25,970 bases of DNA from a virus: the IMG/VR virus record IMGVR_UViG_3300032278_000102, positions 1-25,970 of that record. One strand, 5' to 3'. The notes beneath the pieces are model-generated. The model made no database searches. It saw nothing but the letters and a program-made list of their open reading frames with translations, and had not been told where the DNA came from. The position numbers were made by a program, and so were the translations under genes. This document shows positions 1 to 6,846 of this stretch, in pieces; the first letter of the stretch is position 1, and the number at the start of each line of letters is the position of its first letter.

Positions 1-1
1 A

Positions 2-337
2 TACCTGAAACAACTGAAATCTGGAAAGATAGGAAAATTAACTCAGCCTGAACTCATGCAGACGCGAAGCAGGACTCGCTTACGGGCAGAAATCTTGTTC
101 GCTCGTCACTCTGTAAAGAGGCTACTCCTGGCTGTTCTTGACCAAACCTACAGCGAAGACGATACAACGCTCGAAATAGAGCGTTCTGTGGTCGAGGAGT
201 TCTTTGCTGAGCAGCGGAATCTGCAGACTAAATGGAGTGGCGACCTGCCTTATCTCCGCACAGGTATGGACGACGAGCCTGCAAATGGAATATTCGATGA
301 GTTGCTCGGAGGAAACCCCGACGAGGACTCGGCCTGA
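2..337 (+). CDS. Partial protein of unknown function, C-terminal part
   Basis: The frame is open from the first complete codon of the window, so the true start lies upstream. The ATG at 56 is internal, because about 18 residues before it read well in the same frame. I do not recognise a family. The visible part is basic and helical at first (rich in R, K and L), then becomes acidic towards its end, finishing in an Asp/Glu-rich tail. It has no Cys pairs and no membrane segment. It ends with TGA, and a 37-nt gap leads to the next small gene on the same strand. It could be the tail of a larger viral protein. Confidence 0.55.
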   Translation, partial: YLKQLKSGKIGKLTQPELMQTRSRTRLRAEILFARHSVKRLLLAVLDQTYSEDDTTLEIERSVVEEFFAEQRNLQTKWSGDLPYLRTGMDDEPANGIFDELLGGNPDEDSA

Positions 338-374
338 CCAGGCCTCAAATACACCAGACTGACCTGGTGAGTCT

Positions 375-527
375 ATGAAAAAGAACAGTTACTGCTCAGT
401 TTGCTTCTGCATAGACTGTAAAGTGAAAAAAGAGGTCTGCCGCTGCTCTAACAGACTAAAAAATCAAGAGGAGTGTAACTGCTCAGTAAAAAATGTGGGG
501 ATTCGGCAGTATGGAGAAGAGGAATAA
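375..527 (+). CDS. 50-aa Cys-rich mini protein, probable zinc knuckle
   Basis: ATG at 375 is preceded by GGTGA about 5 nt upstream. The product has 50 residues, eight of them Cys, arranged as CxxC, CxxC and CxC groups spaced along a Lys-rich chain. This suggests a small zinc-binding fold, with no identifiable family. It ends in EEE, like several neighbours whose stop codons follow a GGAGGAAGAG-type ribosome site. It is the first of roughly 20 such small Cys-rich proteins in the window. Function unknown; nucleic-acid or protein binding is only a guess. Confidence 0.55.
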   Translation: MKKNSYCSVCFCIDCKVKKEVCRCSNRLKNQEECNCSVKNVGIRQYGEEE

Positions 528-554
528 AAGGGAGCGCACACCCCCCAGACCGAT

Positions 555-569
555 GGTCTTATAAGGGCA
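555..569 (+). promoter_or_regulatory. TATA-box promoter for the ArdC-like gene
   Basis: GGTCTTATAAGGGC contains an archaeal TATA box (TTATAAG) centred about 26 nt before the ATG at 587. No Shine-Dalgarno lies between, so the transcript is probably leaderless. The 11-mer GGTCTTATAAG recurs at 24774-24784. The 59-nt gap 528-586 holds nothing else I can recognise. Confidence 0.55.
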
Positions 570-586
570 TACCCCTTCCGCTGACT

Positions 587-1585
587 ATGGACGAAGGGGC
601 GACGGCGGAAGTCGAGGAAAGTGAGGTGGATATAGATGCCTCACATGGCTTGAAGGTCAAAGACCGAGAGCAGCGACTTACTAACTTCCTGATAGTCGCC
701 TTAGAAAAGGGGGATATTCCCTGGGAAAGAGGATGGGAAGTCCTCGGCGCTCATTACAATGTTAAGTCAGGGAAGCGTTATTCAGGTTCAAATGCCTGGC
801 TGCTACCTATGGTATCGGGCTTCAAAGGCTGGTCATCAAATCAGTGGGGAACATTCAACAATTGGAGGGAAGCCTCCAAGAAGCACAATGAAACCCTCTC
901 TGCTGAAGACCAGGGCTGGTTTGGAATCAAGAAGGGCGAAACAGCGACCTCAGTAGTCCAGTGGAAAGTCATCACTAAGAATGAGGGAACCCCAGAAGAG
1001 GAGACCATCTTCTTCAAGAGGTGGTGGGATGTATTCAACAGGGAACAGACGGGTATGCCCGCGCAGGAGCATGATATGCCCGACATACCCCTTGACGAGC
1101 GTGAGGTCAAACTCATAGAGGCACTAACTGCCTATGCGAATGACCCTGACAGACACACCAGCGGCACACTCAAAATCACACGCGGGGGCGACTCCGCTCA
1201 CTACAATTATGTTAATCATGAGGTAGTTATCCCCGACGACGAGCGATTCACCTCGGTAGAGGAAAGAGTAAATGTGTGGGCGCACGAAATGTTCCACTCA
1301 ACAGGGAAATTCTACAACAGGAAATTGGGTGGAGGCTTTGGGTCTAAGGATTATGCCGCTGAAGAACTCAGGGCGGAAATGGGCGCGGCCCTCATTTGTG
1401 CTGAGTTTGGATTCGACTATACTTCCAGGAATAATCTCGTCGCCTACATTGGGGATTGGCTCAAAAGGCTGAAGTCAGACAAGACCTGGCTGGAGAAAGT
1501 ATCAAGGGCAACAGGGAAGGGCGTTAATCTCATCCTGAACGGCCTCACAGAATATGAAGAAACAAAGAAGGAGGAAGAGGAATGA
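587..1585 (+). CDS. ardC: ArdC-like antirestriction protein (ssDNA-binding domain plus zincin-like metallopeptidase)
   Basis: The 332-aa product has the two-domain layout of the ArdC/DUF1738 family. Residues about 25-165 match the N-terminal ssDNA-binding domain: a Tyr-Ser-Gly-Ser-Asn-Ala stretch followed by a Leu-rich segment, a KKGE turn, a VVQWK strand and a VFNREQ strand. Residues about 180-330 are the zincin-like domain, with HEMFH at 233-237 as the zinc and catalytic motif, and a downstream EELRAEMGA helix that supplies the third ligand in such proteins. ArdC proteins protect incoming plasmid or viral DNA from host restriction. In a virus it would act early, which fits its position just behind a strong TATA box with a leaderless ATG. 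The acidic end (KKEEEE) overlaps the ribosome site of the next gene. Confidence 0.85.
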   Translation: MDEGATAEVEESEVDIDASHGLKVKDREQRLTNFLIVALEKGDIPWERGWEVLGAHYNVKSGKRYSGSNAWLLPMVSGFKGWSSNQWGTFNNWREASKKHNETLSAEDQGWFGIKKGETATSVVQWKVITKNEGTPEEETIFFKRWWDVFNREQTGMPAQEHDMPDIPLDEREVKLIEALTAYANDPDRHTSGTLKITRGGDSAHYNYVNHEVVIPDDERFTSVEERVNVWAHEMFHSTGKFYNRKLGGGFGSKDYAAEELRAEMGAALICAEFGFDYTSRNNLVAYIGDWLKRLKSDKTWLEKVSRATGKGVNLILNGLTEYEETKKEEEE

Positions 1586-1962
1586 GTATGACGCTAAACG
1601 AAATGGTTCAGTTTATCCTGGAGATGACCCCAGAACAAAGAGTGAAATTAGGGTGGCCTGAAAACGCACAAGACATAATTGAGGACCAGAACTTCATGAG
1701 TGACTTGAACGATTCGCTTCAAGCAGCGATAAATCTGGGAGCGGTTGATATGAAACGCCCCGAAGACACTCGAGAACACCCCTGCGAATTCTGCCCTGAA
1801 GAGGCTACTTGGGCTATACAGGCCCACGCGGGAGTCATTCACCTGTGGTGTGATGACTGCGACGAAGAAGTGAGGCGCGTTAATATCGAGGCATCCGGCG
1901 ACCCCAACTGTCTGCAGGATGCAGTTAGAATCGAAGACTTGAAGAACCAGGAGGAAGAGTAA
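1582..1962 (+). CDS. Zinc-ribbon protein of unknown function (126 aa)
   Basis: The start ATG overlaps the TGA of the ArdC-like gene (ATGA), indicating translational coupling; ATG 1588 is an alternative. The first half is helical and acidic. Residues about 67-100 hold CEFC and CDDC pairs with a His-Leu-Trp segment between them, as in a short zinc ribbon. The C-terminus is NQEEE, encoded by the GGAGGAAGAG ribosome site of the next gene. No family recognised. Confidence 0.7.
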   Translation: MSMTLNEMVQFILEMTPEQRVKLGWPENAQDIIEDQNFMSDLNDSLQAAINLGAVDMKRPEDTREHPCEFCPEEATWAIQAHAGVIHLWCDDCDEEVRRVNIEASGDPNCLQDAVRIEDLKNQEEE

Positions 1963-1963
1963 T

Positions 1964-2368
1964 ATGGCAGATATTTATGACCGCATTGAGTCTGACCAAT
2001 TCTCCTCTTATGGAGATTATGAGGACCCTCCGACTAACTATAACATCTGCACCGACAGGAAATTACACCATCTCAAAGAAGACCCTGACTTTTGGAAGAG
2101 TCTGAAGGTAGGAGATATTGTGTGTGGCCGACCTGTTAACTCCACAGCGCAAACCATGAAGTGTTGTGGCTGGCCTCTACTTGACGACTTGATGACTGAT
2201 GAGGGTACAGATTGGATGGTATGCCGATGCGTTGAGTGCGGCTCCTGTGGTAATATCATCAAGGTTGATGACCCCTACTGGCAGGACGACATGGCTGACT
2301 ACTGTTCAACGGAATGCAGGGATTGGGACGGCGAAGGAGACTGTCCTACCCCAACAACAGGGAGGTGA
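1964..2368 (+). CDS. Cys-rich protein of unknown function (134 aa)
   Basis: It is preceded by GGAGGAAGAG at good spacing and starts 1 nt after the previous stop. Cys residues cluster in the second half: CC, CRCVECGSC, then YCSTEC. The last part resembles the YCSxxC signature of short treble-clef or MYND/HIT-like zinc knuckles, but I cannot assign a family. The N-terminal 60 residues are acidic with many Asp and Tyr. It belongs to the run of small zinc-type proteins between 375 and 7792. Confidence 0.65.
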   Translation: MADIYDRIESDQFSSYGDYEDPPTNYNICTDRKLHHLKEDPDFWKSLKVGDIVCGRPVNSTAQTMKCCGWPLLDDLMTDEGTDWMVCRCVECGSCGNIIKVDDPYWQDDMADYCSTECRDWDGEGDCPTPTTGR

Positions 2369-2374
2369 AGAGTA

Positions 2375-2533
2375 ATGGATAAGGGACTCAATACACTCTT
2401 TGATGCGATTTACGATGCTATGAAGAGGCTCATGGATAACGCTTCGGTTCAGACTGAATGCTTGGCCGATATTCGAGCAAGAGTAATCCGATTAGAAGAA
2501 GAATTGAGGGATATGCGTGAGCGACAGGGATAA
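2375..2533 (+). CDS. Small coiled-coil protein (52 aa)
   Basis: ATG at 2375 follows a GGAGGTGAAGAG ribosome site. The 52 residues form one amphipathic helix with heptad-like Leu/Ile/Met spacing in the second half (IRARVIRLEEELRDM), typical of a short coiled coil. The end overlaps the GTG start of the next gene. It resembles the 38-aa protein at 7173 and the 54-aa protein at 20379 in type. Function unknown; such peptides often act as multimerisation or adaptor units. Confidence 0.6.
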   Translation: MDKGLNTLFDAIYDAMKRLMDNASVQTECLADIRARVIRLEEELRDMRERQG

Positions 2534-2759
2534 AATCGCTGCTGCCTGGGAAAGGATTACAGGCTGGGTTAGTCCTAAGAGGACAACCTGTGCGTTCTGC
2601 TACCTCAATCCAGATTGTAAGGTAGTGCGCTCTACCTGGCATTCAGCCAGGTGTGACTACATAATCTGCAAGGCCTGTTTCAACGACTTAGAGAGGTTAG
2701 AGGCAATCAAGAACGGTTGCCTCGGCCCAGGGGACTGTAAATGCGGGTGCCAGGTATGA
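2517..2759 (+). CDS. Cys-rich protein of unknown function (80 aa)
   Basis: GTG start inside the end of the coiled-coil gene, out of frame with it; AGGGATATGC sits upstream. Helical N-terminus with an AWERITGW segment, then CAFC and CKAC pairs spaced like a zinc ribbon (with an additional C and HSARC in between), and a Cys-rich tail CKCGC. No family recognised. The stop overlaps the start of the next mini ORF (ATGA-type junction). Confidence 0.65.
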   Translation: MSDRDKIAAAWERITGWVSPKRTTCAFCYLNPDCKVVRSTWHSARCDYIICKACFNDLERLEAIKNGCLGPGDCKCGCQV

Positions 2760-2830
2760 GTATGTGCTACTGTGGAAATTTAGAGTTCTGTTCCCGTTGC
2801 AGGGGGAAGCCAAATGATGAGCATACATGA
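2756..2830 (+). CDS. Candidate 24-aa Cys-rich peptide
   Basis: ATG overlaps the previous stop. The peptide has CYC and CSRC groups, four Cys in 24 residues, matching the Cys spacing of its neighbours. It is so short that it could be chance, but the unbroken overlap chain on both sides (start in the previous gene's stop, end inside the next gene's start) supports translation. Confidence 0.4.
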   Translation: MSMCYCGNLEFCSRCRGKPNDEHT

Positions 2831-2948
2831 AAACTCCGAGTGCCCTGATTGCGGTTCATCGAACCAGCGAGTGAAGCCTAAAATCTACTACCCTCGCACT
2901 TGGATATGCAGGCTCTGCAACAAAATCTATCTGATGGAGGCTTCCTGA
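2814..2948 (+). CDS. 44-aa zinc-ribbon protein
   Basis: Two adjacent ATGs (2814, 2817) follow AGGGGGAAG. The 44 residues contain CPDCGSSN and, 19 residues later, CRLCNKIY, the classic layout of a rubredoxin-like or TFIIB-like zinc ribbon reduced to its core. The TGA overlaps the ATG of the following gene. Function unknown; such folds bind nucleic acid or protein partners. Confidence 0.65.
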   Translation: MMSIHENSECPDCGSSNQRVKPKIYYPRTWICRLCNKIYLMEAS

Positions 2949-3109
2949 TGGTTGGGCCATGCCTGTGCGGAGATACATTCTGCCCTAATTGTGGTGGGGA
3001 GTGTCCTGTCTGCCATGATGCAGGAAAAGAGGAATGTGACTGCCCCTCGATGTATGCTGATGAGGAGTATCTTGAAAAGTTCAGAAAATCACTCCAGGAG
3101 GAAGAGTAA
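2948..3109 (+). CDS. 53-aa Cys-rich protein, double zinc knuckle
   Basis: ATG 2948 is chosen over an in-frame ATG at 2900 because GGAGG lies 7 nt before it and it makes a TGATG junction with the previous gene. The Cys run C, C, CPNC, CPVC and CDC gives nine Cys within the first 37 residues. The acidic tail ends in LQEEE because the next gene's ribosome site GGAGGAAGAG is embedded in it. Unknown function. Confidence 0.6.
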   Translation: MVGPCLCGDTFCPNCGGECPVCHDAGKEECDCPSMYADEEYLEKFRKSLQEEE

Positions 3110-3675
3110 TGGTTTTGGAGTGGTCCCTGAAAGACTTGCTATTCCTGAAGAGGCTCGCAGATGCTGAAAAGCATGGCCCCTCTATCGCAAAATACTTCCT
3201 CAACATGAGGCAGAAGATGGAAGCCGCTCAAGAGATTTTTGATATTGAGGGTTTCTGCTTCGGAGTTACTGAGGGTGATGCACTCGGAGGACCAGAACAC
3301 TTCTTCTTGGCTGAATTTACCTCGGAGGGGCAGGTAATAACTAAAACTGTCCTGCATAAGATAGACTTCACAGCGCTTGCTGTTACTCGTCAGGTAGTGC
3401 AAACCTGGCACAGACCCCCTTGTAGCATCCTCGAGGGTATGATGGATGCTATGGTTGATGGAGCAGCAGAATGTTCCCCGACGGGAGAGGCATACAAGAG
3501 GTCTTCTGCTCTCATAGAATCCTACCACCAAAACTCACCTCTTCCCTGGGACCTACCAGGAGGATTACCAGAAGTGGATAAGGGGCTTCAGGAGTTCGTG
3601 GAGTCAATCGCAGAAGAGCGATGGAAAAATGACTCAACAGATATCTGGACTAACTTTCAGGGGGATAACGAATGA
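3109..3675 (+). CDS. Protein of unknown function (188 aa)
   Basis: ATG overlaps the preceding TAA and follows GGAGGAAGAG. The protein is mixed alpha/beta and soluble, with no Cys pairs, no membrane segment and no motif I can name. Residues about 75-110 alternate hydrophobic strands (FFLAEFTSEGQVITKTVLHK) and the C-terminus is acidic. It is one of the few mid-sized proteins among the small zinc-type genes. The TGA overlaps the next ATG. Confidence 0.65.
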   Translation: MVLEWSLKDLLFLKRLADAEKHGPSIAKYFLNMRQKMEAAQEIFDIEGFCFGVTEGDALGGPEHFFLAEFTSEGQVITKTVLHKIDFTALAVTRQVVQTWHRPPCSILEGMMDAMVDGAAECSPTGEAYKRSSALIESYHQNSPLPWDLPGGLPEVDKGLQEFVESIAEERWKNDSTDIWTNFQGDNE

Positions 3676-3854
3676 GTTCAGGCAAATGCGTTCATGGTCA
3701 CCATGAGGAGTTCGGTGAGGATATGCCTGACTGTAAAAAGTGTGGCGAACAGGTTATCTGTGGGCCATTCATTCATGTCTGCCTCAAATGCGACCCACAT
3801 TGGGCTGGCAGGTGCAGGATTTGCACCGCCCCCCGCTGGAGGTGCTGCTGTTAA
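3672..3854 (+). CDS. 60-aa Cys/His-rich protein, probable zinc binder
   Basis: ATGA junction with the previous gene. Ten Cys and six His in 60 residues: CVHGHH, CKKC, CLKC, CRICTAP and a CCC terminus. CKKCGEQV followed by CLKCD gives a plausible zinc ribbon, and the rest may hold a second metal. Unknown function. It is followed by the only long untranslated gap of this region, which contains the tRNA-like element. Confidence 0.6.
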   Translation: MSSGKCVHGHHEEFGEDMPDCKKCGEQVICGPFIHVCLKCDPHWAGRCRICTAPRWRCCC

Positions 3855-3894
3855 ACATGAGGGTGTTCCGGTATGGTCCTGCGCGCTGCAGAAC

Positions 3895-3963
3895 AAGGGG
3901 CTTTCGGTAATAGGGACTTGTGCTGCAACACAGGCCAGGGTTCGACTCCCTGCCCCCTCACCA
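3895..3963 (+). tRNA. tRNA-like RNA element (possible divergent tRNA, GCA-like loop, or tRNA 3' end)
   Basis: The 3' half is convincingly tRNA-like: T arm CAGGG-TTCGACT-CCCTG (3936-3952), then a 7-nt acceptor strand, A, and an encoded CCA (3961-3963). The 5' half is weak. AAGGGGC (3895-3901) can pair with GCCCCCT at 6 of 7 positions, TTTC-GGTAATA-GGGA can form a D arm with GU pairs, and CTTGT/ACAGG closes an 8-nt loop GCTGCAAC that would place a GCA (Cys) anticodon. The register conflicts with a full 5-bp T stem. An alternative 5' strand GAGGGTG at 3859 pairs with the acceptor at 6 of 7. It sits in a gene-free gap (3855-3985). It may be a degenerate tRNA, a tRNA mimic or an attachment-type tRNA fragment. 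Confidence 0.45.
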
Positions 3964-3985
3964 ATTCATCAGTTAGGAGAAAAGT

Positions 3986-4210
3986 ATGACCTGGCATCCT
4001 GACTCATTTTCAACAAGTCGCTGGGAAAAAGCGGCTGCAGGTATGGCTGGCCGTAGAGGCTGGCTTGAAAAACCATGCAGAACACCTGGCTGTAAATATA
4101 CTGTCTTCGTCTTCGGACCTGAGGAGCAAAAAAGATGTGAGATATGCACAAGAGTGCTGTTGAACGAATTGGAGCGACATATACGGTCAAAAGAGAAGAG
4201 GGATGAGTGA
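3986..4210 (+). CDS. Small zinc-type protein (74 aa)
   Basis: ATG with TAGGAGA 7 nt upstream. The N-terminal half is basic with an SRWEKAAAGMAGRRGW helix. CRTPGC and CEIC then bracket a beta segment (YTVFVFGPEEQK), a compact zinc-ribbon pattern. The C-terminal helix is strongly charged. No family recognised. The end overlaps the next GTG start. Confidence 0.6.
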   Translation: MTWHPDSFSTSRWEKAAAGMAGRRGWLEKPCRTPGCKYTVFVFGPEEQKRCEICTRVLLNELERHIRSKEKRDE

Positions 4211-4413
4211 CCGGCATGACTATAAGCCGTCACGTCATATCTGAAAACATGGCGGGGGCGCGGGCTAACGACGAGCAAAAAACCACGATATACTGTCGTG
4301 GTTGTAGCCAAGAGTTTCAACAGGTTCGCGTCTGGCAGATAGAAGGCTATACCTATATTCTTCTTGAGTGTCCTGCTTGTGAATTTCCGATACAGATAAG
4401 GGAGCGATTCTAA
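4207..4413 (+). CDS. Zinc-ribbon protein (up to 68 aa)
   Basis: The longest start is GTG 4207, overlapping the previous stop; ATG 4216 and ATG 4249 are alternatives. CRGC and CPAC are 25 residues apart with strands between (VRVWQIEGYTYILLE), a well-formed zinc ribbon. The TAA overlaps the ATG of the YubB-like gene. The true N-terminus is uncertain because the first 15 residues look unconserved in character. Confidence 0.55.
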   Translation: MTGMTISRHVISENMAGARANDEQKTTIYCRGCSQEFQQVRVWQIEGYTYILLECPACEFPIQIRERF

Positions 4414-5075
4414 TGCCTAATTGGTGCAGCAACAAGATTTTCCTCGTCACCGACGAAAAGCAGGACTTGTTGGATTTCGCTGATGAGATGAACACCGTCC
4501 CTCAAGCAGATGATACTCCACCAGGCTTCCACCTCGATAAAGTGTTGCCCACTCCACCAGAATTGCTGGAAATAGGCGCACCCACAAAGACTTTCAGCAC
4601 CCAGGAAGAGTGTGACGAATGGAACGAGAGGTTTCCATCGGTGCTGGCTGAAGACGCAATCAAATACAGGGCTATTACTGAAGAAAGACACGCCTCCCTC
4701 ACGAAGAAGTATGGAGCAGTAAATTGGTATGAATGGGCTACCAGCAATCGAGGAACCAAATGGAATATAGAGCCTATTGAATTGGACTCAGATATGATAG
4801 AGGAACATCACCACTTTACTGAATACGGGAAGTATGCCCTCATCATAGAATTTGAAACTGCCTGGGCTCCACCCGAACCCGTAGCAAAACTCATGAGTGA
4901 AGGCTGGCCCTTCACGGTGGTTATCATCTACTGTGAGGTAGGGGTAGGTTTCTGTGGATATACTGCCTATCACGCTGGCTTCACAAAGGCCGAAGAATTC
5001 GCTCAAGACATCTGGGATAACAAGGCAATAGCAGCCTGCCTGGCAACCAGCCTTATGACTATGGAGGGTGGCTGA
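4413..5075 (+). CDS. YubB/Api92-like protein (DUF1281 family)
   Basis: The 220-aa product begins MPNWCSNKIFLV, the hallmark N-terminus of the YubB/Api92 ferredoxin-like family found in phages, plasmids and symbionts. Further family traits follow in order: YGAVNWYEWATSNRGTKWN at about 100-118, an FETAWAPP strand-turn at about 148-155, and a YCEVGVGFCG segment near 173. The biochemical role of the family is unknown. It is often found beside antirestriction genes on mobile DNA, which agrees with the ArdC-like gene upstream. The TGA overlaps the next ATG (TGATG). Confidence 0.8.
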   Translation: MPNWCSNKIFLVTDEKQDLLDFADEMNTVPQADDTPPGFHLDKVLPTPPELLEIGAPTKTFSTQEECDEWNERFPSVLAEDAIKYRAITEERHASLTKKYGAVNWYEWATSNRGTKWNIEPIELDSDMIEEHHHFTEYGKYALIIEFETAWAPPEPVAKLMSEGWPFTVVIIYCEVGVGFCGYTAYHAGFTKAEEFAQDIWDNKAIAACLATSLMTMEGG

Positions 5076-5155
5076 TGCACCTTTGCGAGTGTGATGATGG
5101 GGGCCAATGCTCGGTCTTCCGTCCCTACTGCTTGAAGTGTGGGGGTGCTATGTGA
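5075..5155 (+). CDS. 26-aa Cys-rich peptide
   Basis: It starts in a TGATG junction with the YubB-like gene and ends in another TGATG with the next gene, so it fills the gap exactly. Five Cys: CEC, C, and CLKCGG at the end. Probably a mini zinc knuckle. Coding is supported by the overlap chain rather than by homology. Confidence 0.45.
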   Translation: MHLCECDDGGQCSVFRPYCLKCGGAM

Positions 5156-5373
5156 TGGCTGGCCTGGTATGGGAGAACACACCTGAGAATATCAGGAAGG
5201 TGGCCGCTATGAGGGGAGATGTCCTTCGCGCCACAATCGCTGCTCTTTACGAAGTCGTTAAGGACACCAGGGAGGGAACAGTTAGTGATGTGTATTACGA
5301 GGTCATTCACGGCCTCACTACGGCCTGTTTTGAAAACATTCCAAACATAGAGGGTTGGGAAGAACATGAGTGA
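5155..5373 (+). CDS. Small helical protein of unknown function (72 aa)
   Basis: ATG 5155 (TGATG junction) is chosen over an in-frame ATG at 5107, which would overlap the mini peptide. The protein is predicted mostly helical (NIRKVAAMRGDVLRATIAALYEVV), acidic, with no Cys pairs or membrane segment. The end overlaps the next gene by 8 nt. No family recognised. Confidence 0.6.
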   Translation: MAGLVWENTPENIRKVAAMRGDVLRATIAALYEVVKDTREGTVSDVYYEVIHGLTTACFENIPNIEGWEEHE

Positions 5374-5719
5374 CCAGGTCAAATACCCGTCTGAGGGCGC
5401 GCTCTCTAATACCTATATGCTCACAGATGAGGATAGCAAATTTGCTCCAGACGCAGTTTTAATTATTAACAAGTGGATGACCTGGAGTAAAGATACTCCG
5501 CCATCCCAACAGATAGCAGCCAGGATTCTATCCGAAATAATCGCTGCCAGCGAAGTGGATAACGGAGGCGTCAGATGTGATTGGTGCGGAGGCTTAGGAG
5601 GTCTCTTTAGGATATGGAGGTCGCGCCGTGACCCAGAACGACACAGCAAAGCAGAAGATGTCTGTTTGTGGTGTATGTCCGACAGGGAAGAAGCCGCCAG
5701 GAAGGAGGTGGGTCTTTGA
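5366..5719 (+). CDS. Zinc-finger protein of unknown function (117 aa)
   Basis: The first 70 residues are helical; then CDWCGGLGG and CLWC about 25 residues apart form a zinc-finger pair around a basic RIWRSRRDPERH segment that could contact nucleic acid. The end EEAARKEVGL carries the GGAGGTGGG ribosome site for the next gene. No family assignment. Confidence 0.65.
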   Translation: MSDQVKYPSEGALSNTYMLTDEDSKFAPDAVLIINKWMTWSKDTPPSQQIAARILSEIIAASEVDNGGVRCDWCGGLGGLFRIWRSRRDPERHSKAEDVCLWCMSDREEAARKEVGL

Positions 5720-5859
5720 TGACTGTTGCAGATTTCTGGTATCAAAAATTCAAAGAGTTGGAGAAAGAAAATGACCGACTTAGGAGATTCCTCTTTGCTG
5801 CATGGTTGTGCTTCACCTTATATCTGGTATATTCTGCCTGGAGGGCTTATTTTGTCTGA
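5719..5859 (+). CDS. Small membrane protein with coiled coil (46 aa)
   Basis: ATG 5719 has GGAGGTG 8 nt upstream and overlaps the previous TGA. A charged helix (KFKELEKENDRLRRF) is followed by one transmembrane helix (about residues 25-42, FAAWLCFTLYLVYSAW). Topology is likely N-in. This is the layout of viral coiled-coil membrane anchors, but no function can be named. Confidence 0.6.
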   Translation: MTVADFWYQKFKELEKENDRLRRFLFAAWLCFTLYLVYSAWRAYFV

Positions 5860-6028
5860 ATTAGGAGCATGGAATAAACCGCCTCAGCACTGCTCGATAT
5901 GCAATAAAGAGATGAAAGGCTGGTTTCAAAGAGCAGGGGACGATAGAGTCTATTGCTACGATTGCTACCCTGGAGATGGAGTGAATCGTGAAACCATACG
6001 GAGGTCTGAAAATGATTCGTTGGACTGA
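5852..6028 (+). CDS. Zinc-ribbon protein with TTG start (58 aa)
   Basis: TTG 5852 is chosen because GGAGGG lies 6 nt upstream and it overlaps the preceding gene by only 8 nt; an ATG at 5726 in the same frame would lie inside that gene. CSICNKEM and CYDCYPG form a zinc ribbon with a WFQRAGDDRVY strand pair between. A charged tail follows. No family recognised. Confidence 0.55.
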   Translation: MSELGAWNKPPQHCSICNKEMKGWFQRAGDDRVYCYDCYPGDGVNRETIRRSENDSLD

Positions 6029-6194
6029 TTCAGAAGGCCGAAATTATAAGAGGGCTGATGCCTTCAAGAACCGACGCTTCGCTGAAATGCTTTGCTGGGA
6101 TTGGGAAAAACACGGAGCACTCACAAAGGTTATCAAGTATGCTCGAAACAGTCAAACCTGGTATGGAGTATTCATCCACCCACAGGAGGCCTGA
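6012..6194 (+). CDS. Small basic protein of unknown function (60 aa)
   Basis: ATG 6012 has GGAGGT 7 nt upstream; an in-frame GTG at 5988 is an alternative. The N-terminal half is basic (EGRNYKRADAFKNRRFAEML) and the C-terminal half alternates strands rich in aromatics (QTWYGVFI). One Cys. The end contains the GGAGG for the next gene. No family recognised; nucleic-acid binding is possible from charge alone. Confidence 0.5.
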   Translation: MIRWTDSEGRNYKRADAFKNRRFAEMLCWDWEKHGALTKVIKYARNSQTWYGVFIHPQEA

Positions 6195-6196
6195 AG

Positions 6197-6664
6197 ATGG
6201 GTGATAGGCTGGATATTGAGTTTATCTATGATTACTCTTACGACGGCAAAGAGGAAAAGGGAAGCATTCATTTCTACTCACATTGGCAGGCATCCTGGAT
6301 TCTCGACAGCGGACTTCAACAAGCAATAGAGGCAGCCAGGTCAAGATGGGGCGACCAGAATTACTGCGCCCGAATCATCATGAGCCAACTCATTCAGGAA
6401 CAATGGACTAAGAAGGTCTCCTGGGGAATCTCCCCCTTCTATTCAGATTCAGAATACCCTGAATTGACCATTGACCTAAAGAGGAGCATAGTCACCCACG
6501 CAGGGCTCCCCTTCACATTCCAAGAGATTACTGACGCTGAAGAGTTTGACTTCACTACGGAGGTGAAGCGTTCCTTGAGCGACTTAGAATACCACTCACA
6601 ATGCAGGTGGATTAAGGACCTGCCGGACGATAAAAAAGAGGAGATGTTGGATATATGGAGATGA
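6197..6664 (+). CDS. Conserved viral hypothetical protein (155 aa)
   Basis: ATG 6197 has GGAGG 8 nt upstream; an upstream ATG at 6092 would overlap the previous gene out of frame. The order of motifs IHFYSHWQ, AARSRWGD, YCARIIM, GISPFYSD and EYPELTIDL matches, from memory, a widespread family of small hypothetical proteins in phages and actinobacteria (YSHW, RWxD, YxxRII, GI). No function is established for it that I know of. It is soluble, with no Cys clusters. It ends over the next ATG. Confidence 0.65.
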   Translation: MGDRLDIEFIYDYSYDGKEEKGSIHFYSHWQASWILDSGLQQAIEAARSRWGDQNYCARIIMSQLIQEQWTKKVSWGISPFYSDSEYPELTIDLKRSIVTHAGLPFTFQEITDAEEFDFTTEVKRSLSDLEYHSQCRWIKDLPDDKKEEMLDIWR

Positions 6665-6846
6665 GCAAAGAAGATTGGAACGAGTATGTTAGAGTGCAGC
6701 GTTCAGGTGTAATGAATATGTTCGGCCACCCGCTGATGAGAACCCTGATGGGGCCGTCAAAAGCAGGTGCGGCCAGCGAAAATTACAGTCGCTGCAAAGA
6801 ACACTTTGACGAACAGGGCAATGAAGAGCCGCTGGAGATGGTTTAG
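6655..6846 (+). CDS. Small protein of unknown function (63 aa)
   Basis: Two in-frame ATGs, 6655 and 6661; the second makes an ATGA junction and gives 61 aa. Helical N-terminus (KEDWNEYVRVQRSGVMNM), a Met/Pro-rich middle and an acidic end. A single Cys. No family recognised. The stop overlaps the next GTG. Confidence 0.5.
   Translation: MEMSKEDWNEYVRVQRSGVMNMFGHPLMRTLMGPSKAGAASENYSRCKEHFDEQGNEEPLEMV

Noticed and set aside
3694-4002. 102-codon + strand frame over the tRNA-like element
   Set aside because: It overlaps a Cys-rich gene out of frame and runs through the tRNA-like T arm; composition is unlike its neighbours.
6092-6196. N-terminal extension of the 155-aa hypothetical protein
   Set aside because: It would overlap the previous gene over 100 nt; ATG 6197 has GGAGG at good spacing.
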